Shown piece by piece: positions 34,739 to 42,955 of a DNA stretch of 64,000 nt. The notes under the pieces were generated by a model, which saw nothing but the letters and a program-made list of their open reading frames with translations, ran no database searches and was not told the origin of the DNA. How positions within the stretch are numbered: position 1 is the first letter of the stretch; each line of letters opens with the position of its first letter. Both the position numbers and the translations under genes were made by a program. The stretch is from Lachnospiraceae bacterium (GTDB taxonomy: Bacteria > Bacillota > Clostridia > Lachnospirales > Lachnospiraceae): the NCBI GenBank assembly GCA_015056735.1, contig SVFT01000008.1:1-64000 (forward strand), given 5' to 3'.

Positions 34739-36070
34739 ATGGCATATACAGACACCTACCGGGAATGCATCGAGCGCATACCTGATCTGATTCACGAAGT
34801 AAAGAGCAAAAACAAAAGCCCGATGTTCGGGTTTACCAGTAATCTGGACGTCATCCTGAAATGGGATGAAAAGAAATACAATGCGATCCTGAAAGAATTT
34901 CTGGATTGCACCGAACCAAAAGCAGATGTCGGCGATCTTGTTTACAAGATGCAGGACTTTGCAAGGATCACGGCAGCCTACATGGCGAGGGGACTCGGGG
35001 GGAGTTTTTTCATCATGGACCTGGCTGTCTGTGAATACCTTCGTTCTCATTTTGACACGGAGTTTTACCTCGGCGGGACATGCGCGCAGGGCGCAGCTGC
35101 ATTTGGCAGGATCGGTTTTCCCGTAAACATCCATATCTCGGACAGATGCAAAGAGGTCTGTGACCTTCTTTCCGAAGACGGGATCACGAGTGTGAAAGAC
35201 GGCAGGAAAGTTCCGGTTGCGGAGATCTGCTCCGGCGAACCGCCGATCTATCACTTCATCCTGCAGTTTAATCGAGGCGATATCATCAGGATCGGCGACA
35301 AGGAAGTTGTAATACCGGAATCGAACCGCCTGATCTTCTGCTACGACCAGATGCAAAAAGATTTTCCGATCGATGACGGATTCTTTTCATACTGGGAAAA
35401 CGGCACAGAATGTCCGACATCGGTATCGATCTCGGGGTTTGACGCAATCCTGGATGCCGATATTATGGATCGACACACCGACAGGATCGCTCCGCTTCTT
35501 CGGAAGATCAAGGAACGTTCTCCGAAAACGGTGATCTATTTCGAAGGCGCATTTTATATGAATGCCGAGATGAAAGACAGGATCCTTGATACGCTCGGGC
35601 AGTATACGGACATTATCGGAATGAATGAGGAGGAACTCAAAGCGCTCCTGGAACGAAAGAAGCTGTCTGTCGATCTTGACAGTGCGGACGAGATCATGAA
35701 AGCGCTGGAGATGCTTCTTAAGCTGTATCGCACCAAAGGGATCGTGCTTCATACAAAAGATTATTCTCTCTACTACGGAGATGACTGCAACGGATACGAC
35801 ATCAAGAGCGGACTGACAATGGGGAATATCCTGTCTACGACAAGAGCCAGGATCAGCCATTACGGGAACCTCGAGGAATGCAGAGAGACACTTGGTCTTG
35901 AACTCAGTAAGAGAGGGCTTGCACTGGCAGATGCGATCGAACGGATCGAAACGAAACGCCGTGTCGAGATCGTGCCAAGCAGATACCTCAGTCATCCGGC
36001 TTGTACGATCGGACTCGGCGATACATTCGTAGCCGGCGTACAGACCTGTTTTCTGACAGGAGGGGAATGA
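34739..36070 (+). CDS. ADP-dependent sugar kinase (ADP-PFK/glucokinase family)
   Basis: 443 aa ribokinase-fold kinase of the ADP_PFK_GK family, which uses ADP rather than ATP as phosphate donor. Typical parts are GFTSNLDVILKW, SISGFDAILD, the NxxE motif in GMNEEEL, HTKDYSLYY and the C-terminal catalytic GLGDTFVAGVQ. Such enzymes are best known in archaea but occur in mesophilic Clostridia. Next to an aldolase it could make the bisphosphate that the aldolase cleaves. It overlaps the FGGY kinase gene by 4 bases. Confidence 0.82.
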   Translation: MAYTDTYRECIERIPDLIHEVKSKNKSPMFGFTSNLDVILKWDEKKYNAILKEFLDCTEPKADVGDLVYKMQDFARITAAYMARGLGGSFFIMDLAVCEYLRSHFDTEFYLGGTCAQGAAAFGRIGFPVNIHISDRCKEVCDLLSEDGITSVKDGRKVPVAEICSGEPPIYHFILQFNRGDIIRIGDKEVVIPESNRLIFCYDQMQKDFPIDDGFFSYWENGTECPTSVSISGFDAILDADIMDRHTDRIAPLLRKIKERSPKTVIYFEGAFYMNAEMKDRILDTLGQYTDIIGMNEEELKALLERKKLSVDLDSADEIMKALEMLLKLYRTKGIVLHTKDYSLYYGDDCNGYDIKSGLTMGNILSTTRARISHYGNLEECRETLGLELSKRGLALADAIERIETKRRVEIVPSRYLSHPACTIGLGDTFVAGVQTCFLTGGE

Positions 36071-37599
36071 TGGCATACCTCATAGGAATTGATCTTGGAA
36101 CATCCAGCCTAAAGACGATGCTGGCAGATGAAGCCGGCGGCAGCAGAGTGCTGGCCAGTGTGGATTATCAATTCGATGTGCCGTATGCAGGATACGCGGA
36201 GCAGGACGCAAATATCTGGTGGGATGCACTTGTAAGTACAGTCCGAAAAGTTCTGCAGGATGCTTCGGTCCGGCCGGAAGAGATCGCAGGGATCAGCTTT
36301 TCGGGCCAGATGCATGGGATCGTTCCGATCGATCGGGAAGGAAAATGTATCCGCCCCGCGATCCTTCATTGTGATGCAAGATCTGCGACTCAGGTGGAAG
36401 AGATCAACAAAACATTTGGGATCGACCGTATCAGAGAACTGATGATGAATCCCGTTTACTCCGGCTTCCTTCTCGTATCGTTATTGTGGATACGGGAAAA
36501 TGAGCCGCAGAATTACGAGCGGATCCACCGCGTTTTATCACCGAAGGATTACTTGAAATACCGATTGACAGGCATCTGCGCATCGGAACCTTCGGATGCC
36601 TCCGCAACACTGGCATACGATATCAGAAAAGGAACGTGGTCGGAGGAGATTCTGGAACGTTTAAAGATCGATAAAGATCTGTTCCCGAAGATCATAGAGA
36701 CAGACGGTGTAGTCGGATCGGTAACAGAATCGGCGGCACGCGAGACGGGACTGTCCGTTCAAACGCTGGTCGTATCAGGCGGCGGCGATCAGGTCATGCA
36801 GGGGGTTGGAAACGGCGTGACGGCTGTCGGCGCAGCATGTGTCAACATCGGCACAAGCGGGCAGTACTCGATCCAAAGCGACGAGCCGATCTTAAATCCG
36901 GCACTATCGACCAATACATTTTGCGGTTACAAAAAAGGACGCTGGTTCACCATGGGAGCCATTATGAATGCAGGGCTTTGCATGAAGTGGGGCAGCGAGA
37001 TCTTAAAGACATCTTCCTACGAAGAATGGAATGAGGCGGCAAAGAAAACCGTACCCGGAAGCGGCGGCGTGATCTTTCTTCCGTATCTGAACGGAGAGAG
37101 AACACCGCATGTGAACCCGAACTTAAGCGGCGCGTTGTGGGGCGTGAACTTAAAGACGGGCCGGGCGGAAGTGATGCGGGCCATTATGGAAGGCGTTGTC
37201 TTTGCATTAAACGAATGCAAGGAGATCTGCGCAGGGCTTGGGCTTGCGCAAAAAGGGGTTATCGTTTCCTCCGGAGGAGGAGCAAGAAGCAGAGAGTGGT
37301 TACAGATGCAGGCCGATATTCTCGGCGCACCGCTTAAGGTGGCAAGCGTACAGGAACAGGCATGCATGGGAGCTGTGATCACAGCAGGTTCCGGTGCCGG
37401 GATTTTCAAGGATATTGAGGAAGGATGCCGGGCATGTGTCACATACTCGGATGAGGTCATCGAACCGGATCAGCAGAGTCAAAAGATCTACAGAGAATAC
37501 TACGGACAGTATCTGGATCTGATGCATGCAGCTGCAAAGCAGCTTGAAGCGGTAACGATCCTTGGCAGAGAGACAGAGAAGGTTATGAAACAAAAATAA
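36067..37599 (+). CDS. FGGY carbohydrate kinase, xylulokinase-like
   Basis: 510 aa. YLIGIDLGTSSLKTMLAD (phosphate 1), SFSGQMHGIVPID (the MHG motif of xylulokinases), HCDARS, SGGGDQVMQGVGNG, NIGTSGQYS, YLNGERTPH and SSGGGARS match XylB. D-xylulose is the most likely substrate; another ketopentose is possible. The start is ATG 36067 or 36070, both after AGGGGA and inside the end of the previous gene. Confidence 0.82.
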   Translation: MMAYLIGIDLGTSSLKTMLADEAGGSRVLASVDYQFDVPYAGYAEQDANIWWDALVSTVRKVLQDASVRPEEIAGISFSGQMHGIVPIDREGKCIRPAILHCDARSATQVEEINKTFGIDRIRELMMNPVYSGFLLVSLLWIRENEPQNYERIHRVLSPKDYLKYRLTGICASEPSDASATLAYDIRKGTWSEEILERLKIDKDLFPKIIETDGVVGSVTESAARETGLSVQTLVVSGGGDQVMQGVGNGVTAVGAACVNIGTSGQYSIQSDEPILNPALSTNTFCGYKKGRWFTMGAIMNAGLCMKWGSEILKTSSYEEWNEAAKKTVPGSGGVIFLPYLNGERTPHVNPNLSGALWGVNLKTGRAEVMRAIMEGVVFALNECKEICAGLGLAQKGVIVSSGGGARSREWLQMQADILGAPLKVASVQEQACMGAVITAGSGAGIFKDIEEGCRACVTYSDEVIEPDQQSQKIYREYYGQYLDLMHAAAKQLEAVTILGRETEKVMKQK

Positions 37600-37615
37600 A
37601 TGGGGAGGCAACAGC

Positions 37616-39130
37616 GTGAGTGAAGAAGTGAGAAATGCAGAGTACTTGCTCGACTGCGAAAACATTTCAAAATCATTCGGTGGAACGCATGCGCTGAAGG
37701 GGGTTCAGCTTCATGTAAAGCCCGGCGAAGTCCATGCATTGCTTGGTGAAAACGGTGCCGGAAAATCCACATTGATGAAATGTATCATCGGACTTCTGAA
37801 GCCGGACGACGGAACGATCTATTTTGACGGAAAGCCGTTTCAGGCAAAAGGACCTGTTGATGCGATCAATGCGGGTATCTCGATGATCCACCAGGAATTA
37901 AACCCGGAACCGCATCTGACAATCGCGGAAAACATTTTCCTGAATCGCGAAGATGTGCGAGGGATCTTTCTGGATAAGAAAAAACAGAACCAGCGCGCAC
38001 AGGTGATCCTGGACAATTTCCATATGAATTATCCGGCGCAGACCAAGATCAGCGCATTGACACTGGCAGAGGTTCAGATGATCGAGATCATCAAAGCCGT
38101 ATCGACACAGGCAAAACTGATCATCATGGACGAGCCGACATCCTCGCTTGACAGTCATGAAACGGACAGACTGTTTGAAGTTATCCGGGATCTGAAAGCA
38201 AAGGGTGTTGCGATCATCTACATCTCGCATCGTATGGAGGAGATCTTCCAGATCTGTGATACCGTGTCGGTTTTCAGGGACGGAACGTTCATTAATTCCA
38301 TGCCGCTGAAAGAAGTGTCAAGAGATACACTGATCTCGATGATGGTAGGCCGTAAGGTCACCAATATTTTCCCGAAGGTTGACTGCAACATCGGCGATGT
38401 TGTTTTCAAGGCAGAAAATATATCCGGAAAAGGATTTAAAGATATCAGTTTTGAAGTCCATGCGGGAGAGATCCTCGGCTTCTCGGGCCTTGTCGGTTCG
38501 GGCAGAAGCGAGACGATGCGTGCGATCTTCGGACTTGATCCGCTCTATGGCGGAAAGATGTATCTTGACGGAAAAGAGATACACAATAAAAACCCGCGGG
38601 ATGCGATCCGCAAAGGGATCGCGATGGTCAACGAGGACAGAAAGAATTACGGACTGTGCCTCACGAGATCGATCAGGGAAAACATTTCCCTCCCCAATCT
38701 GCCGGCTAAGCAAAAGGGTCTTCTGATCAATCGGAAACGTGAGAAGATCGATTGTGAAGAGTATGCTTCCCAGGTGCATTTGAAGGCAGCGAGCATCGAA
38801 CACGATGCATTTTCCTTGAGTGGCGGTAACCAGCAAAAGGTGGTTGTTGCCAAATGGATCATGGCAAACCCGAAACTTCTGATCCTTGATGAGCCGACCA
38901 GAGGCGTAGACGTCGGAGCGAAATCCGAGATCCACTCGCTCATGTGTCAGTTTGCAGCGGAAGGCCTTGCGATCATCATGATCTCTTCGGAGCTTCCGGA
39001 GGTCATGGGAATGAGCGATCGCGTGATCGTATATCACGAGGGTTCGATCAGTGGTGAGTTCAAGCGAGAAGAGATCGTGAACGAGAGAGTGTCTCAGGAA
39101 GATATTTTGGCACGCGCATTTGGCGCCTAA
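37616..39130 (+). CDS. sugar ABC transporter ATP-binding protein (RbsA-like)
   Basis: 504 aa with two ABC domains. Domain one has Walker A GENGAGKSTLMK, the unusual LTLAEVQMIEI signature region and Walker B LIIMDEPTSSL. Domain two has SGLVGSGRSETMRA, SLSGGNQQKVVVAKW and LLILDEPTRGVD. This two-domain form serves pentose and ribose importers (CUT2). GTG 37616 follows TGGGGAGGCAAC. Confidence 0.93.
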   Translation: MSEEVRNAEYLLDCENISKSFGGTHALKGVQLHVKPGEVHALLGENGAGKSTLMKCIIGLLKPDDGTIYFDGKPFQAKGPVDAINAGISMIHQELNPEPHLTIAENIFLNREDVRGIFLDKKKQNQRAQVILDNFHMNYPAQTKISALTLAEVQMIEIIKAVSTQAKLIIMDEPTSSLDSHETDRLFEVIRDLKAKGVAIIYISHRMEEIFQICDTVSVFRDGTFINSMPLKEVSRDTLISMMVGRKVTNIFPKVDCNIGDVVFKAENISGKGFKDISFEVHAGEILGFSGLVGSGRSETMRAIFGLDPLYGGKMYLDGKEIHNKNPRDAIRKGIAMVNEDRKNYGLCLTRSIRENISLPNLPAKQKGLLINRKREKIDCEEYASQVHLKAASIEHDAFSLSGGNQQKVVVAKWIMANPKLLILDEPTRGVDVGAKSEIHSLMCQFAAEGLAIIMISSELPEVMGMSDRVIVYHEGSISGEFKREEIVNERVSQEDILARAFGA

Positions 39131-39145
39131 AAGGGGAGGAAGAAA

Positions 39146-40117
39146 ATGTCACAATCTAAAGTAGGTAGCATTTCCAGACAGGACATGATCAATGACCTGC
39201 TGGGAAAATACGGGATCGGCGTAGTAATGCTCATCATGATGGCTGTGATCAGTATCATGGAGCCGGCGTTCCTGACAGGAAGAAACATCATCAACGTAGC
39301 AACACAGATTTCGATCAACGGTCTTCTGACATACGGCCTTTGCTTATCGATCACGACCGGTGGTATCGATCTTTCGGTAGGCGCTCAGCTGGCACTGACA
39401 AGCTGTATGATCGGTGTGTGTTTGAGAGACGGCATGCCGGTTGCGCTGGCTTGCCTGGCAGGTATCGGTATCGCAACACTGTTCGGATTTATCAACGGTA
39501 TCCTGATCGCGAAGTTCAACATGTTCCCGTTTGTTGTAACGCTGTCGACGCAGCTGGTCATCAGAGGTCTGTCGCAGGTTATCAGTAACGGCCAGGCGAT
39601 CCCGATCACGAGCGATGCGTTCAAGGAGATCTATTCGGGCAAATTCTTGGGAATACCGATTCCAATCGTGATATTTGTTCTGATCACGATCATCATGTAC
39701 CTGATGCTTCATTGGACGAGGTTCGGACGCTATATCTTTGCAGTCGGCGGTAATGTGAACGCGGCGATCGCATCCGGTATCAGCAGATTCTGGGTTCTGG
39801 TCGGTGTATATACGATCTCGGGAATCTTAAGTGGTATCGCATCCATCATCTTCACGGCAAAAACGGGCTCGGCGCAGTCCAATATCGGTATCGGTTATGA
39901 GACAGATGCCGTAGCTGCTTCCGTGCTGGGCGGTACATCGTTTGCAGGTGGTATCGCAACGATCCCGGGCGACATCCTCGGTATCTTTATCATCGGCTTT
40001 ATCTACAACGGTATGAATATGCTTGGCGTTTCATCCTACTATCAGTCAGTTGTAAAAGGATGCATCATCATCGGTGCGGTACTGATGGATATGGTCATGA
40101 TCCGCAGAAAACGATAA
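39146..40117 (+). CDS. sugar ABC transporter permease (RbsC-like)
   Basis: 323 aa integral membrane protein with about eight to ten hydrophobic helices. CUT2 signatures include GGIDLSVGAQLALTS, GFINGILIAKFNMFPFVVTL, VGGNVNAAIASGI and EDAVAASVLGG-like ETDAVAASVLGGTSFAGG. It pairs with the ATPase 15 bases upstream and the binding protein downstream. Confidence 0.93.
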   Translation: MSQSKVGSISRQDMINDLLGKYGIGVVMLIMMAVISIMEPAFLTGRNIINVATQISINGLLTYGLCLSITTGGIDLSVGAQLALTSCMIGVCLRDGMPVALACLAGIGIATLFGFINGILIAKFNMFPFVVTLSTQLVIRGLSQVISNGQAIPITSDAFKEIYSGKFLGIPIPIVIFVLITIIMYLMLHWTRFGRYIFAVGGNVNAAIASGISRFWVLVGVYTISGILSGIASIIFTAKTGSAQSNIGIGYETDAVAASVLGGTSFAGGIATIPGDILGIFIIGFIYNGMNMLGVSSYYQSVVKGCIIIGAVLMDMVMIRRKR

Positions 40118-40162
40118 GGGATTATCAGAAGCAAAAAACAATATGTGGGCTATACTCCGGCT

Positions 40163-40176
40163 GTGGCGATTGCCAC
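40163..40176 (+). other. intercistronic hairpin before the binding-protein gene
   Basis: GTGGC-GATT-GCCAC forms a small stem with a tetraloop between permease and binding-protein genes. Hairpins here often mark processing sites that let the binding protein be made in excess. Confidence 0.4.
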
Positions 40177-40219
40177 GATAGGGGGGTTATATTATAATTC
40201 ATTTTTAAGGAGGAAAAAA

Positions 40220-41278
40220 ATGAGAAAGAAAGTATTGTCACTGGCACTCGTAACCGTAATGGCACTCTCTTTGGCAGCATGCGGCGCTAAAGAAGAGGCA
40301 GCAGCTCCCGCAGCAGAACCTGCAAAAGAAGCAGCAGCTCCCGCAGCAGAAGCTCCCGCGGCAGAAGCACCTGCAGCAGAAGCATCCGGCGCAGACGTAA
40401 ACGGCGACGGAAAAGTTGTGATCGGCTACATCTCCAAGAACATCGTTGACCCGTTCCATGCACCGATCAACGAAGCAGCTCAGCAGGCTCTTGATAAGAT
40501 GAAAGCAGACGGTGTGATCGATGACTGGACAGGCATCCTTGATGGCGAGACAGACCCGAACAAGCAGATCGACCGTGCAAACGATTGTATCGCAAAAGGC
40601 TGTGATATCGTTATCATGCTTCCTGCAGAGTCCGAAGCATCCGATCCTGCATTATTAGCTATGAACGACGAGGGCATTAAGGTTCTGGAAGTAAACTCCA
40701 AGACAGCAAGCTGTGACACAAAAGCTTTCGCATTCTTCGGTTCCGATGACGTTCAGGCCGGTGAAATGCTGGCAAACTGGGTTCTTGAAAACTGCAAGAA
40801 CGGCGGTAAGTACATCCACTGTACAGGTATCCTTGGCAACTCCGCACAGATTGATCGTGGACAGGGTATCGAAAACATCATGAAAGATCATCCTGAATTT
40901 GAAAAGGTCGGCGAGCCTGATACACAGTGGAAGGGCGACCTTGCAGCAAACGCAGCAACAGACGGTATCGCACAGTACGGCGATGAGCTCGTAGCGATCA
41001 TCTGCGACAACGATGATATGTCTTCCGCAGCACAGCGTGCATGCAACGACGCAGGCAGAAAAGACATCGTATGTGTAGGTGTTGACGGCAACCAGAACCC
41101 TCTTCAGATGGTAAAAGACGGCGAACTCGGCGCAACCGTTCTTCAGGATGGTATCGGCCAGGTTATGGGCGCGATCGAAGCGATCCAGACAATGGTTAAC
41201 GGCGGTGAAGTGAAATCCAATCCGCAGATCCCGTTCGTACTTGTTACAAAAGACAACGTAGATCAGTATCTGAAATAA
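40220..41278 (+). CDS. sugar-binding lipoprotein of the ABC transporter (RbsB-like)
   Basis: 352 aa. Signal peptide with lipobox LAAC (Cys21), then a low-complexity linker of Ala, Pro and Glu to about residue 58, then the type I periplasmic-binding fold (VVIGYISKNIVDPFHAPINEAAQQALDKM, NKQIDRANDCIAKGCDIVIMLPAES, ICDNDDMSSAAQRACNDAG, GVDGNQNPLQM). ATG 40220 follows AAGGAGGAAAAAA, which is the best site in the operon. The sugar bound is not predictable; RbsB relatives take ribose, xylose, allose or tetritols. Confidence 0.92.
   Translation: MRKKVLSLALVTVMALSLAACGAKEEAAAPAAEPAKEAAAPAAEAPAAEAPAAEASGADVNGDGKVVIGYISKNIVDPFHAPINEAAQQALDKMKADGVIDDWTGILDGETDPNKQIDRANDCIAKGCDIVIMLPAESEASDPALLAMNDEGIKVLEVNSKTASCDTKAFAFFGSDDVQAGEMLANWVLENCKNGGKYIHCTGILGNSAQIDRGQGIENIMKDHPEFEKVGEPDTQWKGDLAANAATDGIAQYGDELVAIICDNDDMSSAAQRACNDAGRKDIVCVGVDGNQNPLQMVKDGELGATVLQDGIGQVMGAIEAIQTMVNGGEVKSNPQIPFVLVTKDNVDQYLK
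40295..40393 (+). repeat. degenerate short tandem repeats coding an Ala/Pro/Glu linker
   Basis: Imperfect units of GCAGAAGC(T/A)CC(C/T)GC-like 12-15 bases, encoding AAPAAE and APAAE blocks. They form the flexible spacer between the lipid anchor and the sugar-binding domain. Confidence 0.7.
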
Positions 41279-41326
41279 TAAAACATTTGCTGGCAATGCA
41301 GCAATGACACATTAGGGTTTCGTACG

Positions 41327-41356
41327 GAGGAAGCCGTTTCACGGCTTCCTCTTATT
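41327..41356 (+). terminator. hairpin after the ABC transporter genes
   Basis: GAGGAAGCCGT and ACGGCTTCCTC form a perfect 11-bp stem with loop TTC, followed by a weak T-rich tail (TTATT). It may only partly stop transcription before the regulator gene. Confidence 0.6.
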
Positions 41357-41379
41357 CGAAAAAGACAATTGGAGGAGCA

Positions 41380-42231
41380 ATGGCGAAAATCGAAGAAAAC
41401 GATAACATGCAGAGTTATCAGGTCCTCGACCTTGTGAAAGAGAAGTATAATGACATGTTTGCGGCGGAGAAAAAGGTCGCGGACTATGTTCTTCTCCATC
41501 CAAGCAAAGTGATCGCAGAAACTGTCAGCGACATCGCAAAGGGCAGCGGGGCAAGTGAAGCAACGGTTGTCCGTATGTGCAGACATCTGGGGTATAAGGG
41601 CTACTATCAGTTTCGCGTATTGCTGGCCAAAGATATCGGCAGACTGACCTCGGGGGAGACAGAAGAGGATGCAGTCGGCCAGATTTTTAACGATTACATT
41701 TCACAGATCACACAGATCAAAGAAATGGTGAATGACTCTATTATGCGACAGTGCGCGGATCTTTTGAGGTCCAGCAAGATGATCCATATCCTTGCGGTCG
41801 GCAATACGGTGCCTCTCTCACTTTATATGGGTTTCCGACTTGGCCGACTCGGCCTTCGAAGCTCCTATGGCGTCGCACCTGAGTATGTTATGAACAATGT
41901 CAATCTGGCAGGTGAGAACGAAGTGCTTGTGGCGATCTCCAAATCGGGCAGTTCCAAGCAGATCGTGGAAGGCTGCGAGATGGCAAAAGAAAAGAATATG
42001 CCGATCATTGCCGTAACAAAGTATGAGCATTCACCCATCACATCGATCGCGGACCTGACGCTTGCGACCGGCGGGAAGATTGATGACCTGACCGGATATC
42101 ACAGCAATTATTCACACTTAACAGAGATGATCCTGATCGATGCATTACTGGAATTCGTAACCAACTGGGAACAGATCGTTCAGACAGACGCAGAAAAGCC
42201 GGAAGAACTGTTCTCGAAATACAAAGTATAA
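41380..42231 (+). CDS. MurR/RpiR family transcriptional regulator
   Basis: 283 aa. N-terminal HTH_6 domain (AEKKVADYVLLHPSKVIAETVSDIAKGSGASEATVVRMCRHLGYKGY) joined to a SIS sugar-phosphate-binding domain (IHILAVGNTVPLSLYMGFRLGRLG, EVLVAISKSGSSKQIVEGCEMAKEKNMPIIAVT). It likely senses a phosphosugar from this pathway and acts at the palindromes at 33634-33815. GGAGGAGCA lies right before ATG 41380; it is downstream of a leaky terminator. Confidence 0.9.
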   Translation: MAKIEENDNMQSYQVLDLVKEKYNDMFAAEKKVADYVLLHPSKVIAETVSDIAKGSGASEATVVRMCRHLGYKGYYQFRVLLAKDIGRLTSGETEEDAVGQIFNDYISQITQIKEMVNDSIMRQCADLLRSSKMIHILAVGNTVPLSLYMGFRLGRLGLRSSYGVAPEYVMNNVNLAGENEVLVAISKSGSSKQIVEGCEMAKEKNMPIIAVTKYEHSPITSIADLTLATGGKIDDLTGYHSNYSHLTEMILIDALLEFVTNWEQIVQTDAEKPEELFSKYKV

Positions 42232-42244
42232 CGGGGTAAGCATA

Positions 42245-42946
42245 ATGAAACGATCGTTGATTGACAAAGAGATAGATTGGGCTATTGAAACTTGTAAGAG
42301 ACTTCACATGGCACTGCCGGATTTTGCTTATTGGACAGAAGAAGAGTGGAAGAAAAGAGAAGCAACAACGGAGTACATGCGCAAGAGTGCCATGGGATGG
42401 GATGTAACAGATTATAATTCCAACGATTTTGACAAAGTCGGTGCAGTTCTTTTTACGTATCGCAACGGCCTGTCTCAAAAATCGGACAATCCGTTTGATT
42501 TTGACGCAGGAAGAGTATATTGCGAGAAGTATATCATCATGAAACCGGGCCAGGTACTTCCCTGCCATTTCCATTACACCAAAACAGAAGACATCATCAA
42601 CCGTGCAGGCGGTACACTTCGTGTATTCGTTTGGAATTCCACACCTGAATTCGACGGTTATAAGAAAGATGTGAAGGGCGATGTACATCTGATGTGCGAC
42701 GGCCAGCCTGTTGTCGTTCCGGCAGGTGGATATGTTGACATCAAACCCGGCAATTCCATCACACTGACACCGTATGTATACCATGAGTTCATGGCTGTTC
42801 CGGAGGACGGAGATCTGATCGTAGGTGAGGTATCCCGCGTTAATGACGATGCAGCGGATAACCACTTTGAACCGTACATTGATTTCCAGAAGATCACGGA
42901 AGATGTAACGGCAAAACATCACCTTTGCGGCGGCTATCAGCAGTAA
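42245..42946 (+). CDS. D-lyxose ketol-isomerase family cupin
   Basis: 233 aa, single cupin domain of the D-lyxose/D-mannose isomerase family. Likely metal ligands are the two His and Glu of LPCHFHYTKTEDIIN and the His in YVYHEFMAV; GGYVDIKPGNSITLTP precedes the last. The family interconverts aldoses with 2S,3S stereochemistry (D-lyxose, D-mannose, L-ribose) and their ketoses. D-lyxose to D-xylulose would feed the FGGY kinase; L-erythrose to L-erythrulose would feed the Dha-type kinase. Ten bases separate it from the next gene. Confidence 0.82.
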   Translation: MKRSLIDKEIDWAIETCKRLHMALPDFAYWTEEEWKKREATTEYMRKSAMGWDVTDYNSNDFDKVGAVLFTYRNGLSQKSDNPFDFDAGRVYCEKYIIMKPGQVLPCHFHYTKTEDIINRAGGTLRVFVWNSTPEFDGYKKDVKGDVHLMCDGQPVVVPAGGYVDIKPGNSITLTPYVYHEFMAVPEDGDLIVGEVSRVNDDAADNHFEPYIDFQKITEDVTAKHHLCGGYQQ

Positions 42947-42955
42947 GGCGCAGCC

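Noticed and set aside
40295-40393. Short repeats as a possible CRISPR or mobile repeat
   Set aside because: They are in frame, code an Ala/Pro/Glu linker and have no spacers.
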